This document shows, in pieces, positions 6,572-13,803 of a stretch of DNA of 14,687 nt (positions are counted from its first letter, which is position 1; each line of letters opens with the position of its first letter). The position numbers and the translations under genes were made by a program. Below the pieces are notes generated by a model. It worked only from the letters and a program-made list of their open reading frames with translations, searched no databases and had not been told where the DNA came from. The stretch is from Clostridia bacterium. Its GTDB lineage: Bacteria; Bacillota; Clostridia; Oscillospirales; CAG-272. The stretch spans positions 1 to 14,687 of the forward strand of contig CAAGDE010000063.1 in NCBI GenBank assembly GCA_900768535.1. Direction: 5' to 3'.

Positions 6572-8287
6572 TCACTCCTGTCCTTTGCGCAGTGTTACAT
6601 CCACCCAAACCGGATAATGGTCCGAAGCGTACTGTACACAGTTATTCTTCTCAACACCCTTTGCAACAGCAGAAAAAGCCGGATTGCAGAAAATATGGTC
6701 GTATCCGCCGGCTCCGCTCAGATCCGCCAGTCCGCTACCGGTCATAAAAGCACGGAATTCGGCGTCGGACGGCTTGGAGTTGAAGTCCCCCATTGCAACG
6801 AAGGGAATCCGGTATTGCTCCTCCAGGGAACGGGACAGCGCCGCCATGGTTTCCGCCTGCTTCAGCCGCTTTCCGGCATCGTGCGGATCCCAGTGGGTTG
6901 ACATTGCACCAAAGCGCGCACCGGTCCGAATATCTTCAAAGACCGCCCAGGTCACACAGCGGCAGACTCTTGTCAGCGGATTTTCGATATCAACGTATCC
7001 GGAGTCAATCAACGTCAGGCGGTCCTTCCGGTAGATCAGAGGATTCCGGTTACACTTTCCGTCCTTCCGCGTCTGACAAACATATGCGTATTCCCCTTCA
7101 ATCAACGGCGGCAGCTGTCGGTCCCATGCCTCAAAGACCTCCTCCAGTGCCGCAACATCGGGACGATACCGAAGAATCATCTCCGAAACGATTTCTCTCC
7201 GTATTTCAACCTCCGCAGGAATCACGCCGCCGCTTCCCCAGCCGGGGTACTCAACCAAGATGTTATATGTCATAAACCGATAGTCTCCCTGCGCCTTTGG
7301 AATCGGGCTTTTCACAAGCGTTGCCCTTTCCCGGCTGATCCCGTCCAGTGCACCGTTCTCCGACAGGGCGATCTGCGAATCCAGCATCCGGACAGCAGAG
7401 GAAAGAGAAAACAGTCCGCCGCTGACCACCAGCAATTTGGTTCCGCTGACGGACAGCCCGTATTCCAGCCCGGCTACCGCCGATGTTCCCTGATACAGTG
7501 CCAGGCTTTCCTGCCTGGAGGTCTTCCCCACCAGGATTTCATACGGCTGTTCCGGCTCGGTATCCGCCACAACCGGCAGAACGGCTCCGCAGCGTTTTCC
7601 GATGCTGTTCCGAATCTCCATAGCGGAGAAGCGGTATGCCGCACTGTCCTCGCCCGCAGGGTAAACAATCCGGTATTCCGAGATTGAAGTCCCGCCAAGC
7701 GTCAGATCGGCAAACAGATAAGCGGTATACGAGGTCGTCACATCCCGTTCCCAGTGCAGAAGGACGGCATTTCCCTTTGCTTCAATATGTCCCGGCTGCT
7801 CGAGATAGGCGATAAACCGATGCACCGCATCCGAAACCCTGGCATCCTCATACCCGATAAACAAAATATTTGCATCCGTTACGACCGTAGCAGAATCGCG
7901 ATAGGTCATTTCCCGCAGCCGCTCCTGCGTTTCGGTTCTCCGGCAGTTCCCGATCACAATCTCCCCTGCCCCATCCACCGGCAATCCGTCGCGGGTATCG
8001 TCCTCCAGAATCCGGAACGGCACTCCCGTCAGTGCAGTCAGCTTTTTGCTCAGCGCATCTGCCGCCGCCGAAAGAATATCTGACCGTTCCGTCGGCAGAA
8101 TCAGCTGATACGCCGCAACCCGGTTTGTCGCCAGCGAAACGGTTTTGGGTGTGCCGGGCTCCACCGTACCCGCTTCGGTTCCGGATTCCGATGAAGAACC
8201 GGACGGCAATCCCCCCTGCCCGTTACAGGCGCAAAGGAAAAGCGCGGCAAGCAACAGAAGGATAACGCTTTGTTTGCATGGTCTCAT
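6572..8287 (-). CDS. Lipoprotein with two repeated N-terminal segments and a C-terminal EEP (endonuclease/exonuclease/phosphatase) domain
   Basis: A 571-residue surface lipoprotein. The signal ends in ALFLCAC with the lipid Cys at 21, followed by a Ser/Gly/Glu linker. Two similar alpha/beta segments follow (about 55-170 and 195-305). Each has an amphipathic helix, a G(V/A)xxP(V/F) turn and an EI(V/L)(I/V)G strand (EIVIGN and EILVGKT), like the non-catalytic N-domain of alpha-glucuronidases. The EEP domain (about 335-565) is complete: YNIL (Asn342), LEEV (Glu383), STHWD (His465), GDFN (Asp501, Asn503), YDHIF (Asp530) and SDH (556-558). EEP enzymes cut phosphodiesters in nucleic acids, inositol phosphates or sphingolipids. 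ATG 8287 follows GGAGG at about 10 bases; GTG 8299 overlaps that site and was rejected. Confidence 0.9.
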   Translation of the reverse strand: MRPCKQSVILLLLAALFLCACNGQGGLPSGSSSESGTEAGTVEPGTPKTVSLATNRVAAYQLILPTERSDILSAAADALSKKLTALTGVPFRILEDDTRDGLPVDGAGEIVIGNCRRTETQERLREMTYRDSATVVTDANILFIGYEDARVSDAVHRFIAYLEQPGHIEAKGNAVLLHWERDVTTSYTAYLFADLTLGGTSISEYRIVYPAGEDSAAYRFSAMEIRNSIGKRCGAVLPVVADTEPEQPYEILVGKTSRQESLALYQGTSAVAGLEYGLSVSGTKLLVVSGGLFSLSSAVRMLDSQIALSENGALDGISRERATLVKSPIPKAQGDYRFMTYNILVEYPGWGSGGVIPAEVEIRREIVSEMILRYRPDVAALEEVFEAWDRQLPPLIEGEYAYVCQTRKDGKCNRNPLIYRKDRLTLIDSGYVDIENPLTRVCRCVTWAVFEDIRTGARFGAMSTHWDPHDAGKRLKQAETMAALSRSLEEQYRIPFVAMGDFNSKPSDAEFRAFMTGSGLADLSGAGGYDHIFCNPAFSAVAKGVEKNNCVQYASDHYPVWVDVTLRKGQE

Positions 8288-8304
8288 TGATCCCTGCACC
8301 TCCG

Positions 8305-9783
8305 TCAGTCGGCATAGAATTCGTTCAGCCGGGCAGTCACGTTTTCCAACCCCGTTTTGAACCGGTTGTTGTAAGCCGATACCCAGTTGGTGATCCGGTT
8401 CTGCACGGCGTCACGAAACATGGAATGTGCACAGAGATAATTGTTTCCTTCAAACGTCATGTAAAAGAGAGAACCGACATCAAACACGCAGCCCTGCCGC
8501 ATAATATCAAACATCTTTGCGCAGTCTCCGTTTTCGCTGTACCGCAGCTTCAGCGTGGTGTCAAAAATCACCGGCATTACATAAATGTAGCTTGCGTAGC
8601 CGAGCGTCTCCAGAACAGCCGCCGCCCGGTTCGGGTCGGCAATGTCATTCGGAATACAGAACTGCGTATGCCACATGGAAAGCAAGGTCCGATAGGGGGT
8701 CGCGGCTCCCACCTCGAATTTCGGGAACGGCAGGATCCGGTACCGCTCCTTTGATTCCGTAAATACCGTGCGAAAGCTGAAAATCGGACTGATGGAGAAG
8801 ATGCATTTTCCGTCAACAATCGCTTTGTCGTTGCTCGGGTTATTGAAGCTTCGGTAGGTGTTGATTCCGTTATAGACCGTGGAATAGATTGCCAGCACCT
8901 TTTCGCTCAGCACGTCATCGGAAACCTCCAGAATTCCGTCCTCGTTTTCGTCAATCAGGGTCAGTCCGCTTGCAAAGTAGAAGGAATCCAGCAGAGAGTC
9001 GTTTGCGGCAATGATCGGATAAAAATCGTTATTGTCCCAGATTCCGTCCCCGTCCAGCTCCCGTCCGAGATCCTCGCACATGGAAAACAACGCCTCCATG
9101 GTCCACTCGTTGTCATAGACCATCTGATAGAGGCTCTCCTCACGGATTCCGTTGACGCTTGCCTGCCTTTCGCTGAACGCCACCCCCTGCATGGAATAGA
9201 GCAGATTGGTGGAAACATCTCCGCTGATGAAGTAGGTTTTTCCGTTGATCGTGCTCGCATCCACCATGAATTTCGGATACCACACCTTCGAAAAATCCGG
9301 ATTCCGCAGAGTTCGCATATCGGTCAGGACATGATTTGTGGCAAGATTGGGTGCCACCATGGAGTAGGTTCCGACAAGCTCCCATGCTCCGCTGCCTCCC
9401 TGCACCGATTTGCGTACGGTGTCGGAGAATTCATTCCGTTTTCCCCACTGACCGCTCATCTTGGTATACCGCATGGCAACACCCAGCCGCGTTTCGACAA
9501 AGGAATCGCGGGAGCGCAATGCCTGCTCAATCGAATCCGGCTTTTCCTTTTCCGTATCGCAGTATTCCGGAACGCTGCTGTCATACATCAGAACCGAAAC
9601 AATTCCGTCGTATTTCAGATCGTCCGGAATTCCCAACACCGCATCCTTGTTTTCTTCCGGCTCCGTGCCGCCCGGTTCGGTATCGGAACGACCGCTTTCT
9701 ATTCCCGGAGTACCCTTCTTCCCGCAGGACGGGAGTGTCGCCAGGAGCAACAGCCCCAGCAGGAATGCAATCGCCTGTTTCAT
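8305..9783 (-). CDS. Extracellular solute-binding lipoprotein (ABC-type, no permease nearby)
   Basis: A 492-residue lipoprotein with signal MKQAIAFLLGLLLLATLPSC (lipid Cys20) and an acidic Gly/Glu/Thr tether. The mature part has the layout of carbohydrate ABC solute-binding proteins: a segment starting VSVLMYDSSVPEY, ELVGTYSMVAPNLATN (136-150), NEWTMEALFSMCEDLGRELD, and the clostridial insertion DGDGIWDNND (244-253), which looks like an EF-hand-type calcium loop. A second acidic loop, DENEDGILEVSDD (278-290), follows. AGGGGG precedes ATG 9783, only 12 bases past the stop of the small lipoprotein gene. No transporter membrane or ATPase gene occurs in the window, so it either serves a permease encoded elsewhere or is used as a surface binding protein. 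Confidence 0.88.
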   Translation of the reverse strand: MKQAIAFLLGLLLLATLPSCGKKGTPGIESGRSDTEPGGTEPEENKDAVLGIPDDLKYDGIVSVLMYDSSVPEYCDTEKEKPDSIEQALRSRDSFVETRLGVAMRYTKMSGQWGKRNEFSDTVRKSVQGGSGAWELVGTYSMVAPNLATNHVLTDMRTLRNPDFSKVWYPKFMVDASTINGKTYFISGDVSTNLLYSMQGVAFSERQASVNGIREESLYQMVYDNEWTMEALFSMCEDLGRELDGDGIWDNNDFYPIIAANDSLLDSFYFASGLTLIDENEDGILEVSDDVLSEKVLAIYSTVYNGINTYRSFNNPSNDKAIVDGKCIFSISPIFSFRTVFTESKERYRILPFPKFEVGAATPYRTLLSMWHTQFCIPNDIADPNRAAAVLETLGYASYIYVMPVIFDTTLKLRYSENGDCAKMFDIMRQGCVFDVGSLFYMTFEGNNYLCAHSMFRDAVQNRITNWVSAYNNRFKTGLENVTARLNEFYAD

Positions 9784-9795
9784 TTCGAATCCCCC

Positions 9796-10002
9796 TCAGT
9801 AACGGTAGGTCCAACGGACCTGCGGCGTTTCGGGTATTTCCGTTGTTCCGGTCGTGCCGTGATCAACGGTTTCCTCTGCGGAAGAAGGAGTATGCACGGG
9901 ATCGGTGCCGGAGGTTTCCGGCTTTTCCTGCTTTTGCTTTCCGCAAGCGCCCAAGCAGAGGCAGAGAACCGCCAGCACTGCCGCCATCCATTGTTTTTTC
10001 AT
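9796..10002 (-). CDS. Small lipoprotein (68 residues), unknown function
   Basis: The protein is MKKQWMAAVLAVLCLCLGAC (lipid Cys20) followed by a 48-residue Thr/Glu/Pro-rich tail ending VRWTYRY. There is no folded domain. ATG 10002 was chosen because GAGGG lies 7 bases upstream; an adjacent ATG at 10005 is also possible. It starts 10 bases after the CBM9-like B stop and ends 12 bases before the solute-binding gene. Its layout (signal, short low-complexity tail, aromatic end) matches the amber-interrupted small lipoprotein at 11485-11685. Both therefore seem to belong to one small family tied to this operon, perhaps as membrane anchors or adaptors. No family is recognised. Confidence 0.8.
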   Translation of the reverse strand: MKKQWMAAVLAVLCLCLGACGKQKQEKPETSGTDPVHTPSSAEETVDHGTTGTTEIPETPQVRWTYRY

Positions 10003-10012
10003 CATCTTGCCC

Positions 10013-11467
10013 TCACTTTCCAAGCGTTTCCAGGAATGTAAGCTGCTCCTTGGTATAGGGACTGTAGGAGTAACTGCCAACCTTGAAGCGATAGTCAATC
10101 CCGCCGATTTTCGCAATCACATTGGATCTGTCCTCGCAGGCTGCAGCCGCAACGGATCGGATGCTCCGCGAGTGCTTTGCTGCGTCAAAGCCGGCAACCG
10201 CAAGGCTCCGCTCGCCACCATCCGCGTACCGGATCCGTATATACAGGCAGACGGCATACTCCACAGCCCGGTCAGTTACATTTTCCGTGACCGTCCGCCA
10301 CAGTCCGTCCGCATCCGGATCGGAAAAAACCGTTTTTTGATACGGAATTCCCGCAGCGTCCAATTCGGTCGGATCAAAGCCTCCGTCCGAAAGAATCGCT
10401 TCGGTCAGGCGGTCCCCTTCGACCGTTACCGCTCCCTTTTCCAGGAGCGCATCGCCGAGCAGAGCCGTCAGTCCCGGAAGATCACCCCTGGCTTCGAACC
10501 GAATGGCGGTCGGCTCCTCAATCAGGATGCCCGCACCGTCCAGCAGCTCCAGAAGTGTCGAGCCGAGAACCACCGCTTCAAGCGTTGTCTGACCGGTTCC
10601 GGCAGTCTGATAGCTTGCACCGACCGGATACAAGCCCCCGGTGCTGTCCCGCCATCCGATCAGCGTCCCGAAAACCTTGCAGTCCGGCAAAACAACCCTG
10701 CCCTCCGCATCCCGCCAAAGGGAGGCAACCGGTTGCCCTCCGTCAACCAACAGCACATCGGCTGTCGGGTCAATCTCCTGCTTCTTTTCGCGGATGATCC
10801 CGCGTCCCTTCGGCGGATCATCACTGCTTCCGGTTGTGATGCCGTTCCAGGAATACCGGGCGCGCGGCTTGTCCGACGTCAGATCGGCGGCAGAATTGTC
10901 CTGCACCCAAATATCAAACAGTGTTTCGTCGGCCTTCGGGATCGGGTGGCAGAATTCCACCGTATATCGGTTTTCCGCCTCACCGCGCCGGTCAACGATT
11001 CCGAAGGAATACCTGCCGCGGTCATTGCTCTGATTTTCGCGGACAATGCTGCGGATGACCTGCGCTCCTGTCCAGAACTGATGATCGGCGCTGTCCTGAA
11101 CCGTGAGAAAAACGGAATCTCCCCGCCAGTCCGACAGCGTGGAAACGGTGGTGTCTCCAACCACCTCGACCAGCAGATACAGATCGATCAGCGCCTCATC
11201 CTCTGCATTCGGAAGCCAAAGCGCCTTCAGACGTGCACGGAACCCTTCGGCGGCACTGCCGGACGAGCAGACGAACGGCTCCGACCAGTCCGCAACGCTC
11301 CATGCTGTGTCGTCCGGAGCTCCGTCAACCGTGATACGGTCTGTTGCACGGTAAATGAAATAGCCCCTGCCCATCGGCTCGGAAAAAGCCGGAAGCCCGG
11401 CAAGTCCACCCGTCAAAGCCAGCAGAAGTGTCAGTGCCGTCAGAACCAGACAAATTCTCTTTTTCAT
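10013..11467 (-). CDS. Secreted CBM9-like protein B
   Basis: A 484-residue exported protein. A signal peptide (residues 1-30, MKKR then a hydrophobic core, AFS-EP near the cut) precedes a CBM9/DOMON-like beta domain (about 35-215) with the family opening YRATDRITVDGAPDDTAW. A short piece then resembles InlB-type repeats (FGTLIGWRDSTGGLYPVGA, about 266-284). The C-terminal domain (about 318-465) begins AIRFEA and has a diverged counterpart in protein A. CBM9-like domains bind glycan ends or other surface ligands; no catalytic motif is seen. ATG 11467 with GAGGGG seven bases upstream was chosen over the longer reading frame, because the signal peptide starts there. Paralogue A lies about 1.1 kb upstream in the operon, so a local duplication is likely. 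Confidence 0.88.
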   Translation of the reverse strand: MKKRICLVLTALTLLLALTGGLAGLPAFSEPMGRGYFIYRATDRITVDGAPDDTAWSVADWSEPFVCSSGSAAEGFRARLKALWLPNAEDEALIDLYLLVEVVGDTTVSTLSDWRGDSVFLTVQDSADHQFWTGAQVIRSIVRENQSNDRGRYSFGIVDRRGEAENRYTVEFCHPIPKADETLFDIWVQDNSAADLTSDKPRARYSWNGITTGSSDDPPKGRGIIREKKQEIDPTADVLLVDGGQPVASLWRDAEGRVVLPDCKVFGTLIGWRDSTGGLYPVGASYQTAGTGQTTLEAVVLGSTLLELLDGAGILIEEPTAIRFEARGDLPGLTALLGDALLEKGAVTVEGDRLTEAILSDGGFDPTELDAAGIPYQKTVFSDPDADGLWRTVTENVTDRAVEYAVCLYIRIRYADGGERSLAVAGFDAAKHSRSIRSVAAAACEDRSNVIAKIGGIDYRFKVGSYSYSPYTKEQLTFLETLGK

Positions 11468-11484
11468 ATTCTTCCCCCTCATTT

Positions 11485-11685
11485 TTACAGAAACGGAGTC
11501 CAACCGACCCCGGTTTCCTTCTCTCCGGGGCGGGGTGCCTGCGTTTGCTCCTCTGTGACAGCAATGCCGCCCGTTGGGCCGTGAGGAACCGCCTATTGCG
11601 GCGGCTCCTCCTCGCATGAGAAAAACAGCGCGGAAACAATCGAAAGCAGCATTGCCAGGAGCACCGGAAAGCCTCGCCGGATCAA
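11485..11685 (-). pseudogene. Small lipoprotein gene interrupted by an in-frame amber codon
   Basis: From TTG 11685 (GGAGG ten bases upstream) the frame reads MIRRGFPVLLAMLLSIVSAL, FFSC (lipid Cys24), EEEPPQ, then TAG (11593-11595). The same frame runs on as AVPHGPTGGIAVTEEQTQAP to a TAA at 11485-11487, ending VGWTPFL. Total length would be 66 codons, with the same layout as the intact 68-residue lipoprotein at 9796, including the W-T aromatic end (VRWTYRY there). The TTG start overlaps the TGA stop of the 40-residue peptide gene (TTGA), and the end lies 17 bases before the CBM9-like B start. Either a nonsense mutation has cut it to a 30-residue product, or the amber is read through. The short form alone would still be a lipidated peptide. 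Confidence 0.6.
11583..11610 (-). promoter_or_regulatory. Hairpin with the amber codon in its loop
   Basis: On the transcribed strand GAGGAGCCGCC pairs with GGCGGTTCCTC over 11 bp (one G-U pair). The loop is GCAATA, so the TAG of the small lipoprotein frame spans the loop and the first base of the 3' arm. There is no U-run after it, so a terminator is unlikely. Confidence 0.6.
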
Positions 11686-11804
11686 AGCAGATGATCCTCC
11701 GCGCCCCATTCTCCGTCATCGAGCTTGGTGTTGGAGGTTCGGATGATATCGCAGAAAGCAACGGCTTCCACTTCAGCCTGCGGAATCAAATATTTCTTTT
11801 TCAT
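11682..11804 (-). CDS. 40-residue peptide, possible precursor-like small protein
   Basis: The peptide starts MKKKYLIPQAEVEAVAFCDI and its second half is polar and acidic (IRTSNTKLDD, GEWGAEDHLL). AGGAGG lies 9 bases before ATG 11804, and the gene sits between the EEP gene (17-base gap) and the small lipoprotein (overlapping stop/start). The pattern Y-x-x-P-x-x-E early, then a hydrophobic stretch, then D-I-I-x-T-S and an acidic tail, resembles short clostridial reading frames that I recall as common but uncharacterised. It has no signal peptide and no enzyme motif. A leader-plus-core layout is conceivable, but no modification enzyme is encoded nearby. Function unknown. Confidence 0.72.
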   Translation of the reverse strand: MKKKYLIPQAEVEAVAFCDIIRTSNTKLDDGEWGAEDHLL

Positions 11805-11821
11805 GGCATCAATCCTCCTGA

Positions 11822-12613
11822 TTATGGTATGAAAATATCGCAGTAAACCGGATTGTGATCCGATACGTTCAGCACGCGGACACAAGCAAACGCGCCTGCC
11901 GTTGCGCCGGACAGGGATATCCGGTCGATCCGGTTGGGGTTGGTGTCCGCATCCTGCAGTCCGCATCCGGTTATCAGCGACTGATATGCCGCCGTCCCGA
12001 ATGTCGAATTGAAATCTCCTCCGACAATACAGGGAATGTCCGCATAGACTCCCTGCCGGGTTTCGTTGATCAGGTCACGCATCTCCCCGGACTGTCTGAC
12101 GCGATAGTCCTCCAGGCTTGCGCCCGCACTCCAATGCGTGCAGAACACCGCAACCCGCCTGCCGGCACTCGGTCGGTCGGTGATGTCCTCCAGAATTGCC
12201 CAGGTAACGCCCCTTTTGTTGTTTGAGGAGAGGAAATCCGCTTCTTCCGTCAGCTTCAGAAAGCCTGACTCAACACATCGGAAGGTTCCGGTTCGATAGG
12301 CAATCGGTGTACGGTTGAACGCAGTGACTCCGTCACGGGTTATCCGATCCTGAACGAAGCTGTAATCCGGTCCGAGCAAAGCCTCGAGCCCCTCCCATTC
12401 GTCATGACGCTCGGCAAGAAGCAGAATATCCGGCGCGCAGGATCGGATTGCCAGCGATGCATTTTCCATGCGGGTCCGGATGCCGAGTGCCAACAGCTCC
12501 TCCGGCCCCCATCCCGCCTGCTGATGCATCAGATTGTATTGCATGGTGCGATAGTCGGTATTGGGGGTCACTGCGTGTTGCCCCCACGGATAAAACCCTG
12601 CAGCAAAGCCCAT
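11822..12613 (-). CDS. EEP-family (endonuclease/exonuclease/phosphatase) domain protein without its own signal
   Basis: Up to 263 residues, almost wholly one EEP domain: MQYNLM (Asn27), LLLAE (Glu68), CTHW (His160), GGDFN (Asp200, Asn202), RIDRI (Asp230) and SDHNPV (Asp252, His253). Where the lipoprotein paralogue has YDH, this one has IDR; all other catalytic residues are present. ATG 12613 lies inside the last 16 codons of the CBM9-like A gene, in the -1 frame, and has no clear ribosome site. The only other ATG near the domain start (12544) has none either. The domain begins at DYRTMQYN, matching DYRFMTYN of the paralogue. It is either coupled to A or, as I suspect, the C-terminal half of a frameshift fusion with A. 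Confidence 0.85.
   Translation of the reverse strand: MGFAAGFYPWGQHAVTPNTDYRTMQYNLMHQQAGWGPEELLALGIRTRMENASLAIRSCAPDILLLAERHDEWEGLEALLGPDYSFVQDRITRDGVTAFNRTPIAYRTGTFRCVESGFLKLTEEADFLSSNNKRGVTWAILEDITDRPSAGRRVAVFCTHWSAGASLEDYRVRQSGEMRDLINETRQGVYADIPCIVGGDFNSTFGTAAYQSLITGCGLQDADTNPNRIDRISLSGATAGAFACVRVLNVSDHNPVYCDIFIP
12562..12598 (-). promoter_or_regulatory. Candidate -1 frameshift site between CBM9-like A and the EEP domain
   Basis: In the A frame the codons CAG GGT TTT contain the heptamer G GGT TTT (12598-12592), which fits the X XXY YYZ slippery rule. Five bases later TGGGGG (12586-12581) pairs with CCCCCA (12567-12562). The 13-base loop contains the A stop codon TGA (12570-12568). A -1 slip continues as GFYPWGQHAVTPNTDYRTMQ into the EEP frame, giving a protein of about 660 residues. 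Confidence 0.45.
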
Positions 12614-13803
12614 TCGGCAGGTGTTGTTTCCTCGGAATAGCTTCCGCTGTCAATGGCAAGCTGTGCAACCTGTGCAACCGAACGCGCGTTCCCGGCACGG
12701 TACTCACCGTAGAGCGTGTAGCCGGTACCGTCCGGGAATGCTACCGTCACATAGCCGATTCCGATAAACGCTCTTGCAAAATTTTTGACATTGAAGAGCG
12801 TTCCGTACCAGGTTCCCGGTTTGTCTGCCACCCAGCTTCCGTCCGCATTGACGATGTTATAATAGTTTTTGTCCGCCTCCAGTCCGGCAGCGGTCAGTGC
12901 GCCCTCGGTGATGTACCCGCTCCGGAGAGCCGGAATGGACGACAGCTTTTCCGCCGGAACAAGCAGAGTACCGACGGTAATCTCCGCTCCGGAAGCCCTG
13001 AGCGCGTTGTATCGGGTGACATCGACCGATGCCGCAAACCGGATACCGGATTTGTCCGGCTCGGTTGTATCCAGACGGATACTTGCGCCGGGAGTCAGCA
13101 TCGGGGCAAGCAGCTCGGAGGTCTTAATCGGAGAAAGGGTGACGGCACCCTGCGGGGCTTCACTCGCTCCGCCGGAAACAATCCCGTTCCAGGAATACCG
13201 GGCACGCGGGTTCTGCGATGTCCCGTCCGGAGCGGTGTTGTCCTGCACCCAGACATCAAAGGTCAGCGGAATTCCCACTGCCACTTCGTAACAGCATTCT
13301 ACAGTATAGCGGTTTTCCGGATTTGCTCTGTCATCAACAATCCCGATGGAAAAAGTTCCGCGGTCATTCGTCTGATTGTTCTTTATGCCGCTTTTGATCG
13401 GCTGCGCTCCTGTCCAGAACACGTGGTTCGATCGATCCAACCCGGTAATGAAAACGGAGTCCCCTGCCCAGTTGGTCAAGGTCGAAACGGTTGTGTCCCC
13501 AACAACCTCAATCAAAGCATACAAGACCGCGGTCGATTCGTCTTTTGGCATCCAGATCAGCTTTGCCCGCCCCACAAAATCGGGATTTGCCGTTCCGGAG
13601 GAGCAGACAAACGTCTCCGACCACGGCACATTTGCCCATGCTGCATCGTTTGCAACGCCGTCAATCGTAACCGCCTCCGTTGCCTGATAGGCGGTGTAGG
13701 ATCTTCCTTGCGGTGCTGCGGCTGCCGGAATTGCAAAGCCGGCAAAAAGGATCTGGACGCTAACCAAAAGCCACGCAAGGGTTAGGGAAACTCTCTTTTT
13801 CAT
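12568..13803 (-). CDS. Secreted CBM9-like protein A
   Basis: A 411-residue exported protein and first gene of the operon. The signal peptide (1 to about 30) ends IPAAAA-PQG. A CBM9/DOMON-like domain (about 36-208) follows, with YQATEAVTIDGVANDAAW, VGDTTVSTLTNWAGDSVFIT and ENRYTVECCYEV. Then comes a C-terminal domain (about 250-390) opening SGIRFAASVD and containing YYNIVNADGSW, ARAFIGIGYV and GNARSVAQVAQLAIDSGSYS, a layout I associate with clostridial secreted proteins of unknown role. Protein B shares the CBM9 part closely (EVVGDTTVSTL, FWTGAQ, PRARYSWNGI are identical). AAAAGGAG precedes ATG 13803 by 9 bases. Its 3' end overlaps the EEP gene in the -1 frame. Confidence 0.88.
   Translation of the reverse strand: MKKRVSLTLAWLLVSVQILFAGFAIPAAAAPQGRSYTAYQATEAVTIDGVANDAAWANVPWSETFVCSSGTANPDFVGRAKLIWMPKDESTAVLYALIEVVGDTTVSTLTNWAGDSVFITGLDRSNHVFWTGAQPIKSGIKNNQTNDRGTFSIGIVDDRANPENRYTVECCYEVAVGIPLTFDVWVQDNTAPDGTSQNPRARYSWNGIVSGGASEAPQGAVTLSPIKTSELLAPMLTPGASIRLDTTEPDKSGIRFAASVDVTRYNALRASGAEITVGTLLVPAEKLSSIPALRSGYITEGALTAAGLEADKNYYNIVNADGSWVADKPGTWYGTLFNVKNFARAFIGIGYVTVAFPDGTGYTLYGEYRAGNARSVAQVAQLAIDSGSYSEETTPAEWALLQGFIRGGNTQ

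Noticed and set aside
9905..11584. 559-codon open frame on the plus strand
   Set aside because: It is antisense to the CBM9-like B gene and neighbours, is Arg/Pro/Ser-rich, has no ribosome site, and arises from the codon bias of the real genes opposite.
12448..13785. 445-codon open frame on the plus strand
   Set aside because: It is a mirror of the CBM9-like A gene on the other strand. Cys/Arg-rich content and no start signals; the minus-strand protein has a signal peptide and recognisable domains.
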